Source: Membranipora membranacea
Taxonomy: Eukaryota > Bryozoa > Gymnolaemata > Cheilostomatida > Membraniporidae
Assembly (NCBI GenBank): GCA_914767715.1
Contig: OU612069.1
Coordinates: forward strand, 13,887,387-13,951,386
DNA: 64,000 nucleotides
Reading direction: 5' to 3'
Part shown: positions 1-12,100 of the stretch, piece by piece
Layout: each line of letters starts with the position of its first letter
Position numbering within the stretch: position 1 is the first letter of the stretch
Notes under the pieces: generated by a model
Databases searched by the model: none
Seen by the model: only the letters and a program-made list of their open reading frames with translations
Told to the model about the DNA's origin: nothing
Translations under genes and position numbers: made by a program

Positions 1-1771
1 AGGCAGTTTCTTATCATGCCTGTGCTACACCTACACAATGGTTTGTAAGCAATTGATATAAACTGGCGTAATACTTCTGCTTGTAGCTGAAATCATTCAC
101 TGCTTGCTCTACTTTCTGTCTTAGTAGCCTACTAGTAACTATATAGCTACTAAACTATGTGCGCAGTAAATATTTAATGACAGCACACAGACAGTTTCAT
201 ATCATACAGCTGGTTACCCCTATCGTATCATCAAATCCACATTAATGCTTTGATTTAATTCTGTATCATCATCGTCATTAACCTGTCAAATATAAGAGTA
301 TAACTTCCTTGTGTGAGGGGTGTGAGCCATTTGGTCTGAGCAATAACGGCCAAAACCCTTCCACTGCATCACACATATGCGTGTGGGTCATACATTTGTC
401 TACCATTACGCTTTTATGCAGTTATTCAATATATTAACTGGCCTATTGTTAGGGCTCTCTCTCTCTCCTAGCACGGATAAAGTATAACTATATCATTATA
501 AAATCAAATAAAATGGCACAATCCTAAATATGAGAGCTTGAAAAATGACAAGCAAGGCACTCTGTGTCGGGAGTTCGTCTAACTTGTCATGTATGGGGTC
601 ATCAGTTTGCTAAGCTATACTTCACATGGTGAGAAACTCAAGTCAGTCAGTGTTTGCTTCAAGGATAGAGTTAAATTGAAGAAAAACTGTGAATATTCTG
701 ATCCATTTGTGTATTTATTGTACACAATTTCAAAGTTATCATTATATATGTGTATGTATGAATTTATCATATTAATGTGCGGCACATTTATAACAGTAAC
801 GTAGAAGGTATGAGTTGGATACAAAAATATGGCAAGTAGTCGAGTGAGACAGAGAGAGTGAGAGATAATGTACTATTCGATTTACATAACAACTCACACA
901 AAATAATAATAACTGATGAGAATTTGAAAATAGCAAGTTTCTTTACAGCACTCTTAAAGGCCCCCTTCCAACCAACTGGCCCTTAAAAACTATTTTGCAC
1001 AGCATGCAATGAGACTAAAACATTATCAATTCAATAAGCAAACATTCAGGCACAACCATCTTAATTCATAGGCAATAAAAAAATCCAATAGAAAACGGAT
1101 ATGATGAAAATAATACATGAATCATCGTAATTCAGAGAGAATTTTTTTGTGGGAAAACTCCAAGTAAAACTCTTATCCGAGGTAATTGGTTGTGCGATAA
1201 CAATAATTTGGGTAACAAAACTATAGGGAGTTTTCTTTTCTACCCCTGAGTCATAATTTCTCCTCTCGAAACAAAATTTGAAAAATTAAGATTAACATGA
1301 TTCAATTCTTTCCTATTTACATATCTAAAGCTTTGGCAAAAAATTCCTTACAGGTAACATTGAATTAATTGGAAAACGTCAAAAAAACTGGATAAACATG
1401 AAAATTTAATATGCTATTATAGATTAACAAGAGGTGGTCTATAATATCGAAAGATATTTGCTGTCTCGGAACAGACACGATGAAATATGTACTGATGCAG
1501 AGCGCTCTTAAAACATCTTACAGAAAAAATCACCAAACTTGATTAGTTTTAGCAAACTCAAAACCCGTATCATTAATCACAAGCTCGTCATGGCAACACT
1601 GACAAACATAGAGTAGTTAGCCCTATAAACAAACTGATACTATGCCAACTTCCGCCAAGACAGTCAAACAGTCATGCAAAGGTAGAAAGAAAGAGTGAAG
1701 AAAGGATATCTAGATGTTCAGACTGCATGATATGAACTATATACTATGTAGTCTGAGTTAGAAATAAAATG
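1..1771 (-). other. 3' UTR and downstream flank of the receptor gene
   Basis: No coding exon is seen. The minus-strand 3' UTR probably runs from 1771 to somewhere near 700. The small ORFs at 589-824 are AT-rich and look like chance. Confidence 0.5.
714..719 (-). terminator. Candidate polyadenylation signal of the receptor gene
   Basis: TTTATT on the plus strand is AATAAA on the minus strand, about 1.05 kb past the stop codon. It is the first clear AATAAA I found downstream; transcript data are needed to fix the end. Confidence 0.35.
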
Positions 1772-3105
1772 CTATGATACGCCAGGATCAAAGTTATGAG
1801 ACAACCTATTCATGCTGAAGTCTTGAGGGCCATCAAATGAGGTCTGAGAGGGAAGACTAGCAGCAGCACTTAAGGCAGCTTGGTACTGCTGAGCAAACAG
1901 CTCAGTCCCAACTGGACTGCCCATCATAATTCTCTCGGCGAGAAATCTGTCATTGTATTTAAGCCTTTCCAGAGTCATTGTTTGCTCGAGGCTTAACCCA
2001 GCTCTAGCTCTCGATAAGTTCAACAAGTGTTGCTGCTGGTTTATATAATCCTGGGCAGCTTGATGCTGGCTGAGAGCTTCGCTGTTTAGAAGCGGTGACG
2101 CCGGCTCAACTAACATTTTGCTGTTACCAAATCGTAGCTGATGAAGTGCGGATTTTTCTAGCATGTGAGCGGTTGATGCCAGCTCGTGACTGTTTATTGC
2201 TCCTTGTGGGCTGTGTTGTGACACAATGCTGTCATGTCTGTTTATATGTGGTGTAGACCTATCGTGACGTGACAGTTGTGACGTTGCGACGGCATGACTG
2301 TTTATGTGATGTTGTGATGAGATACTTTCCTGCCGTGACAGTAAGCTAGAGTGGGGGCTATTTTGAGAATGACTTGACTGTTTCCGATGATGCGCGGCAG
2401 CGTAGCTCATATCTTCTTCTATCGAGTGTCTGTGATTGGACAGGTTCATCGGTACTCGGCTGTTCGGAGGTGATATTTGTTGTGGATCATGAGATTGGCT
2501 GGATTGATGACTGATGGCGTTACTGTCGGAATCTGAGTTTCTATCTACACTGTTACGGTGATACTGGCTCAGCGGCATTTGCTGGTCAGAGAAAGGTCCA
2601 GGTGTCGACACTGTCTGACTACTGTGATGTGATGCAGGTGTCAGTGTCTGCTGTGACAGATGTGACAAGTTGTCAGACATACCAGAATGTTTGCTTGGCT
2701 GTGACAGGTGTGACAGGTTGTCTGACATGCCTGCAAATTTACCAGCATTGAGCTGAGCTGTCCTTCTTGCCGCATCATGCACCAGCTGAGGAATCAGACC
2801 CTCGTTTTGCTTACTAGAAGACATTGTCGCCTCTTTAGCAAAGTCATTACCGACAGGATATGTTGAAAGATCATGAGATGTTACAGTATGTGATGGCTCC
2901 TGACTTGCTCCCGCTGACGAGTTTTTGGATGCTGTGGTAGGGGCGACTATGGCGATGCCGTGACTCGGAGTTCTAGGCAGAGATGTGACTCGAGGGGCGG
3001 GTTGGAGAGGAAAAGGATGAGAGTTCAGGGGAGTTATGTGCTCCCGCTGATAGTTTGAGTTTATGACATGGAGCGCCCTCTCATCTGATAATTGCGGTGC
3101 TTTAC
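1772..3105 (-). CDS. Receptor coding exon 13: long C-terminal tail
   Basis: The acceptor is TTTTTTGTTGCAG. Frame continuity from exon 12 gives 444 residues to a TAG at 1774-1772. The tail is rich in Ser, His, Gln and Asn, with an in-frame doublet of [11 protein letters not shown] (residues 809-819 and 825-835), repeated short SR-H-D/E-S-I motifs, and two CtBP-like motifs, PMNLS (902-906) and PQDFS (1110-1114). The last 120 residues look partly helical. An alternative is that some transcripts end in exon 12's intron and lack this tail. Confidence 0.82.
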
Positions 3106-6100
3106 CTGCAACAAAAAAGGTTGACTTAATAAGATAGCGCTATGTCATTCGTTACGCATGACACATAATATAATCTATCACATGAACTACCACATTCAAA
3201 ATACATCAATTCACTTACACAATGAATTAACACTGAACTGCTTTTCGTTTATTGGAATCATAAACATTACAAAAACCTGATATTATCAGCAATCTGATTG
3301 GCAGATTTCGACCAATAATATTATCTCAATCATGATTGGTCGATTGGAAAGTATACACAACATGGATTCTGCGCATGTTATCTAGTTACCTTATAAGAAA
3401 GGAAATGTAAAGACAGGAACTTCATTTTTTTACAAATGGAAGACTTTGTCATGCTTCTAACAATGGGGACCATGCACCACTAAGCTCATACCGTAAGGGT
3501 GGATGAATGCTTTCAGCTGAAGTATAGAAAGTAAATGGTAGATGTTTTTTTGCACATCAGGGAGAACATGTTCGGATGATGGTGGATGCAAAAAAGTTGT
3601 ACATAGCTGGACGGAAAGCAAAACCGATTTGCCTCTATTCAGATGATTTAGATCAAAGGCAAAAGGGGAAACTCTATATACATTACATTGTGCTTGGACA
3701 GCAGACAGAGTATGCCTATATCGAGTTTGATCCAGTTTGCCTACTTTTGGAATTGCTCCAGCAGTACTGATAAACTGCAAACAAAGTTTGCCTGTGGCTT
3801 AATAGTGGAACAGGGCTATTCCATATGTAGACAAACTGGATCAAACTGGATTCAGTGTCGGCCAGACAGGTGAGGGGCACAGATATGACCAATCAGCATA
3901 CAGGACACAAAGGACCAATCAGGACACAGGAAATTGACAAAGACTTATAAGAAGAAGCCTTACCAAAGCTTTGATGTCTGAGAAGCTCCATTAGCAGAGA
4001 GTTCTCCTCCAGCTCCGGTGACTGTAGATGTAACATTTGCTGCCGCGAGAGCGCCGTCAATCTGATAATTACAAGACCAAATAACCATCCATAATATTTT
4101 AAGCAGATTCACTCGATTAAGGTGAGTTTATACTAGAACAGTTTTTGGACGTTTTAAACAGTGCCAACATATTAGTAGAGCTGTCTACTAATGGGATGTT
4201 GTCTGAATGTTTTTAAAAATCGCCAAAATTTCTTTAGCCGCTCAGAAATTGTGAGATGGGAAAACAACTCGCCAAAAAACGTCAACATGGCTAAAATGTC
4301 CAAAAAACGTCCTAGTATAAACTCATCTAAGTTTTACCATGAATATTTTTGTCGTTGCATTATCTCAAATGTCCAAGTAACTTGACCATCACATAAAACT
4401 GATAGATTTACACATATGGTATTAATTGGTGAGAAATCACATTAAACATTATGGAAAATAAATCCGTCTTGTTCCAGATATGGCGCTGTCGCCATTTTGG
4501 CGGTTTAAGTAGGGCATGTTTAATATCCTCACATAAGGCCATAATCTGTAATTTCATGGGATATCATATCAATGATAACATATTAAAACGACCTGATCTA
4601 GGTTTTACTTGCAGCATTGGAATAAATCAATGGATCTCTGGTGTTCAACTTAAACTGATTGTTCACATTTGGACATTTTTGAACTTGGTTAATTACCAAA
4701 ATAAAAAATTCCTGACTCAGCATCAGCGGACAGACCGTGTTATGGAAATTAGCCAAGTATTAAATGTCTAAATGTAAACAATCAATCTAAAAACCTGTAG
4801 TAATGATCTTACCTTTGGACCTCACTAAGTCGGAGCAGTAACTCGCCAAACTTGAGAGGGAATTGTGGGTAATTAGTAATTGTGTACGTCTTGAGAGCAT
4901 CAAGTAATGTAGACTGGTACTGTTGGACGATATCTCTCTTCTCAAGTCCTTTTATATCTGATAAAATGAGAGATTCTCAAGCATTACTATAGGTGAGCGA
5001 GGAAAAATAATCGTGGCAGCATCAGGTGGAAGAAATGCAGACAGCAGCTGACCTACCTCAAAGTATGTATGTATGTAGTATGTAGGTCGTATTTCATCCA
5101 ATTTGCCTCCATTTAAGGTCGCTCCTGACATACTGATTGGGAGGCAATTCCATATGCAAACAAAATTGGATCTAACATCCATACATAACCATTGTAATAT
5201 TATTAAACATGAAAATAAGAATGTTGTCAAAATTCTTTGAAGCTTGTCACAAAATATGAGTTGCCCCCTCCTTGACCAAGAGGAGATAATATTGATTTTT
5301 TACAATTTTGATTTGATATATTTTTTGGGTGTCGCTTATCTCAAGCTAAAACCCCCTGATTGAGAGAAATGCAATACAATAAATTTGGTTTCGTTTAGTC
5401 GATCCCCCTCCCTAGACTCTTGCCCCCAGGCCGGGAAAGACAAAATTTGGGCCCTCCCAAGGTCCTTGCTTCAACTGTCTGAGAACTCAGAAAAAGATGA
5501 GGGTGCCGCTCCCTCTGTCACTCACCTGGTAACATAAGAGCGAGGACTTTGAGGGCCACATACTCGTACTGATCAACCTTCAATCTGATAAAACTCTCTA
5601 CCACATACAACATCCGACAGATAACCTGCAACAAAAAGACATTGAGGTCAATAGCTGAAAAAGGTTTCTTCAATTTTTATACTAATTATTGTTAACTGAT
5701 AATGATGTATTCACGGAAATATTGAGCACATTATCAAACAATCTTTGGATCAGATGCAACTCTACTTGGGTTGGGGTTAACATCATGGTAGTCATTGTCA
5801 AGTGAGTGTTAGTCCATCATGAAATAACACTCTAATTCCTAGTATGAAATTTATGCTCACACGGCCTTGACTGTCAAAACAAACTATATGTCAATATTGG
5901 GATGAACTCTAACCTCTTCATGGTCCATCTCTTTAGCTCTCTCTAGTGTGATGTGTTTACCATAACTAAGCTGTATGATTCCGGGGGTGTGTCTAGACCT
6001 CCAAATCACGCCTATACTGGTAAGCTCCGCCCATGCATTTTGTAATAATAAGATCTGGTCCTGCGTCTAATAAAAGAAATAATAATGATATTAAGGTAAT

Positions 6101-9100
6101 AATAATAATATTTTGATAATAATTCTAGTCGTTTGTGTATGGCTATATATCATATACATTCGAGTGGTCCTAGATCAATGGGTATGGCGGAAGCCGATCC
6201 TTTGAGAGGTAACGTGTTTGATTCTTGCTGGTACGGTGGTATCAGGAAGGGCATGCGACCACAATCCTCCTGTGCTATATCAGTACAAGATCTGTTAACC
6301 CGCCGTAGAAAACCCAACTCAGGGTTTCTTAAGCCTTGTACCCACCAATGTGCTTTTTTAATCTCAGGAATTTCTCAGATTTTGCACTGGCAATCATTAA
6401 AGAATTTGTGGGTACCACAAAATGCAGCACAACATATCGCACGAAAGTAGAATCAATTCTACTTTCGTGCGAAGGTATTTGTAAACGCACGATCTCTGTG
6501 TATTTTGTACCCATCAATCACAGCAATGCGCAAGTGGTCGTGCATGATCGCAGATGAGTTCCTGGGACAGTTATGCAGTTGATGGGTACCAGGCTTTACA
6601 GGATGTCAAAACTATAAATAAATGTGAGTTGATAATTGAGACAGATCAAACTGAATGTGTGACAATAACAAGCCCAGACTACTGAGCTACTTCGTGAAAA
6701 CGCTAACGATCAAAAAAACATGACCTTGACCAAACTTGGAGGTGTAAATGCTGAGCCGGGGGAGTATCTAAGGCAGGAATCAGAGTACTGAACTGCTTCT
6801 AGGATGGTTAGTTATCTATAAATCAAGCCCCTGACTCTAGGGGTGTCAAGTATTCGCAGAAGGAAAAATTTCACAACTTTCCAGTAAGCTGAAGCGAGCA
6901 TGACAGCGTGAAATAGTGGAACTTATGACTAGCCAACATTTCCACATTACTTTATTTATGAACTATGATCTTAGCTAATGAAATGAAATTAGATGCTAGC
7001 TAACATTGAATTTTACCCAAACTAGTTAATCTAAATTCTAGCTGATATTTATGCACTCAGGGTAATATTTGAGTTGTCCTCTTTGTGAGAGGATCAGCAG
7101 TGATGAGACAACCTCTAACAAAGCCAACTCAAAAGTGACATAAATCAACCTCCCTGCATAAACTGAGCTAAGTCATATTCACTGCTTCAGTCATACTGCT
7201 CATGGTGAGAAGATTGAGAGAAACATAAATAATTCCGACAACCCAAAAAAGCTAAATAAAATGGGCTGCAATGTCTGAAGATTGCGATGAAATTTGAAAC
7301 CTGAAGGCGTTATCTTTAATTTTTATTTTTGCAGCTTGTCCACATTTTGTTGCGACATGCCTGTGTTGTTACTTGTACGCCCTGACCTGAATAATAAATT
7401 CATACATGGATGCCTAACAAGTATTCAGACAGACAGCCTCAATCTTGGATAGCGTTACACGATTTCATTCATGGAGGCACGTGGAGTTTTTACGCCTATT
7501 GTGTTATGTCTATTGTGCTAAAAATAGTACTATAAATAGGCCAGTTAAAAACATTTGGGTGGCATGGGAAATTCTTGACCGAGTTAGTGTAGTTTTCACT
7601 GTTAACAATACTGGCTAATAAATGTGCACCGGTTTCAAAATATTTTCAAAATGATGCATGAGAGACAATTGGACACCATATGGTATAAAAAAAAAAACGA
7701 TCCGATATATAAGGATTAAAATCACTGGTGTTATTAATATTTTCAGACCTGCCATAAAAAATCTAGTTGAAAATGATTAACAGCTGAAAATGATGTAAAA
7801 AGATGAATGGTTCAAAGTTGCACCAAAGTTATTTGCAAAAAATTAAAACATGGCAATAATTAGATATTTTAAGTATATTAATTACCATTGAAATTCCCTC
7901 GTAGCATCGAGATAGCTTACAGAAAAATAGCTACGTTTTAGAGAGATACAGAGAAAGTTGCATTGTGTATCATCCATGATGAAGCAAAACTATTGTAACT
8001 ATAAGATGTTGTTCACTTGGAGAAGCAGCCACAGCTAGAATAAATGCTAGTGCTTTCAATTTGTCATGAGATGCAGTGTCAGATTTAATAACTTTCACCA
8101 ATTTCTGATTGCTTTTTTTTTCTTTCCATGTCCTACATTTCTAGAGCTTCTAGAGCTGCACTTAAAAATGACCCTTTCCGGCATCCAATGTTGGTTATTC
8201 TCATAATCCCCTAACCAACTTTATAATGGAACATAATTTCTCGCCTTTCTGGAGGAAGAGTGGGCGGCAAAGGTGTGAAATATGCTGATGTTGTTGATTA
8301 CCTTTTAGCAGATTGCCACATCTTACTTTATCCGCTCTAATGACGCTAGTTGAAGAAGCTTAGGAAAATTTTCCACTTTTTTCTGCAAGGGTGTGAAAAC
8401 TTGTACCCATGAATTCATAGAAAAAAGGATGACCCATAGCAGGCAAGGCTAAAACTTCCACAATTAGATTTTACCCATAGTAGGTAAGCCCAAAATTTCC
8501 GCACTTAGAAGTTATGAAGGCTTCCAGTCCTTCTTTGTGAGTTCAAAACACTCTATCGGGAGGAAATAAGACAACCTAAGGAGAAATATTCCACTTTCTT
8601 CTGCAAGGGTGTGAAAACTTGTACCCATGAATTCATAATAAAAAGGATTACCCATAGTAGGCAAGGCTAAAACTTCCACAATTAGATTTTATTGAGGCAC
8701 CAGGGTGTGATATCGCCATCCCATGAAATCGTAGAAAATCAAGGATTACCCATAGTAGGTAAGCCCAAAATTTCCGCACTTAGAAGTTATGAAGGCTTCC
8801 AGTCCTTCTTTGTGAGTTTAGAACACTCTATCGGGAGGAAATAAAGACAACCGGTGTCAAAATACCGTATTTTTGTCAGTTGAAACAAGTAAAGGAATGT
8901 CACTGGCTGATATAGTTGTTGATGTTGTTGAAATACTATTTAATTTTTTGCAAACAGCTATTTCTTACTTTATCCACTCTAATGACAGAAAAATTCCACA
9001 TTTTCTGCAACGTGTCATATCTCATGGCAAATGAACAATAAACAAATGAACAAAAAATAGGGGATTACCTATAGAAGCAAGGCTAAAATTTCCGCTATCA

Positions 9101-12100
9101 AAACTTATTAAGGCTTCAAGTGCTTAAGTGTGAGTTTTTACAAAACAACCTTTTATAGCTTCATCCACACTGATTAAGCGAGTTGAAGTGGCTTAGGAGA
9201 AAAACTTCCACATTTTTCTGCAAGGTGTGATGTCGTTAGCCAATGAATTCATAACAAACTAAGGATAGAGGATGGTGAGTGAGGATAAAACTAATGCAAT
9301 AAGAGATTATTAAGGCTTCCAGACCTTCTTTCCAACAGCATTTTTCTGATTCTTCTTTTTTCATCTTGATTAAATATTTTCCCTCGTTTTCTCAATGGAT
9401 GATTTTGAAGAAAGTTTTTGTAAAAATGACAAGATTCCCATAAAACAGCTTTTGCTGACATATTTTTTTGTCCGTTTGTCATCATAATATATTGAGACGG
9501 GGGGGGGGGGGCTTGGTTGGAGTGACAGTAATTTTCCACATAAACAGTTGGAATTTCCAATCAGTCCAATTTCAGATTGGCTCTTTGAGATTTCACCCCA
9601 AGTAAAGAGATATTAAATAGTAAATTAAGCTAGAATAGCCTGAACTAACATAGCCCAAAAATCCTCACAACTTACGTGTATATTGAGAAAGTTTGGTAGG
9701 TGGCGGGCCCATCTCACTATCTGATATAGCCTGTGTTCTGTCATGTGTAACATTGAGTTGAATTTGTTGGTGTCTCCGTCAGTCATACGATTAACGCAGC
9801 ATGGCTGAGGGGTGAGAGTGACCTCCTCGTAAAAATCCTCAAGGTCAACTATTTGCTAAAATATTGAAGAAATCATTAGTCTGGTGAGGGTCTGTGCAGA
9901 TTTATATAGCTTGCAATTACAGTTAGTTTATACCAACCATCGACTCACAAGTCTGAGATTTTCTGAGATGAGTATTTATATCGAGTCTGTTTGATTATTC
10001 AAAAATGTAATAAGAATTCCCTTTATTTGAAATACTGTTAATATATAATGTATAACATATCATACAATTTTCCATACACTAAAACTACATTTTACGTTTT
10101 ACTGGTTTACAATATTTCACTGTATAGTGTAATATATATTAGATCTTGGTATATGAAAATGAATATGAACATGTATTGAATTATAGAATGATATCTGAAA
10201 ATGATATCACTCAATAATCTAAAATATTTTATATACACATGTATATAACATCATACAATAACCTTCTGCGTCATGTATTATAAATTTCATAATTATTACC
10301 TGTAAGAGCGTAGGCACTTCAGGGTAGATATGTAGAGGCTGCTCCGGACTCTGACCCTCTATTACACTACTACTATACTTCATCTTCTTCTGATGAGCAG
10401 CGCCTCCTACACCACCACCAGCGCCCCCTGGTGTAGGATAGTCTGAGCTCTCACTGAGACGCTTAAACCTGCGGTGTATAAAGGCTGAGGCTCCTTCGTA
10501 TGTGCTCCGACCCCCTCGAGATCTGTCCTCACGAATACCTACCAGATATTATAAAATCAGTATAATAATATTTGTATAATGAGCCAGTATAAAAATACCA
10601 GTATAATAATAAGTATAACAATATAAAGAATTTGTTATCATGATGATCTTATATCGATATTATGTCCATATAATATAACTAAAAATAAATGAAATTATAG
10701 TAAAATATTAATAAAGCATTAATAAAATATTATATATGCGTACCATTTATTGATGGAATGAAAATTAATGTTACAATGACAGTTTGGCCTTGACAAGTTC
10801 CTCTGCTAATTTATTCCATTGATTTGGTGATTACAGTACCAGCATTGAACAGGGATGGACAAGATTAAGTTATAATTCATGATCAGGTGTCCTTGAGTTT
10901 TAAATAAAATTGTCTATTTCTCTCCAGCAGCCAAGAATAGCGGTTGTGAGTCCGGCTTTTTATTTCCGGCAGTTTTCCTTCAAGGTCGTAACGCAATCGG
11001 TCAGTCAAAGTTCATCGTAACCAACATTGGATTTCAATTCACAAGGATACTATCTTTCACACCGTGCTGGTGTGTATAATGCTGTGATACATAGTCTATG
11101 ATTATCGTTTTTGAGTGTATTCAAATTAAAAATAATAATCTATTATCATCCCCCCCCCCCCCCGATCTATCTTATATTTAAAATAATTTACTTTTGTATT
11201 TCTAAATCTGGCACTCACCAAATAGGCAGAACTCGCATCAAGCTTCACTTGCCATAACCATTCGAAAACATGTAATTTTTCGTGTTATTCCAGCATACCA
11301 CCAAAATGGTGGAGAATTATATCTGACATTTGAGGGAACCCATTAAAACAATGATTGCTTACCTGAATACATATAACTATTATTTACTTGAATTGTTTTT
11401 CTCTCGATTTTTCATCATAGATTGAACAACTTTAATCGATAACCTTATACCCTGTTGTTTCTTTATTTTAAACCATTATCTTCTCTCATAGTCCACACAC
11501 ATCTCTTATTATTTATTCAATTACCATTTTTCAAGTTATCCTTGTTATGTTTCTGGACAAAAGTCCTTGGACTTGTTCATCACAAGAATATAAATAAGTA
11601 ATATTAACACTTGAAAGTTAGGTGTTCATGTCAATAAGAGATAGCGCATAGTCAACAGAGCGTTTTCTCTGGAATTATACCTGATCAAGATAGGGAAAAA
11701 CGGGGCGGCTTATGATATTATGGGACTTATGATATTATGGGCCCATGGGGCCTAAGTTATTATGAGCCCATCCAACATGCTTATCAACACCTAAGGTAAG
11801 TATTGACGTGTATTAACATATTAAAAATATAAATACCAATATACCTGATCAAGATAAGGAAAAAGGGGGCTTATTTTGTTATGGGGCCTAACGTCATATG
11901 GGTCTCCTTCCCCTTGGTTATTAATATCTACCATACAAGGCCAATTAGGTGAGTATTGAATTATACGTAAGTAGTAAGTATTAAAAATATAAATACCATT
12001 AATACGCATCTTTTCTGGAAAGATACCTGATCAAGATAAGGAAAAGTTGGGCTTAAGATATTATGGGGCTTATTTTATTATGGGCTCATGGGGCTTATTT

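Larger units (their letters stand above)
6067..9675. other. Receptor intron 8: foldback element and tandem repeat
   Basis: A 3.6 kb intron with no coding exon. It contains the foldback at 6331-6596, a copy of an interspersed repeat with recurring TAGCTAACATT motifs (about 6900-7060) and the tandem repeat at 8340-9330. A run of 12 G lies near 9500. Confidence 0.6.

Noticed and set aside
8340-9330. A CRISPR-like array
   Set aside because: The repeats are long, uneven and diverged, spacers are not unique, and the context is a eukaryotic intron.
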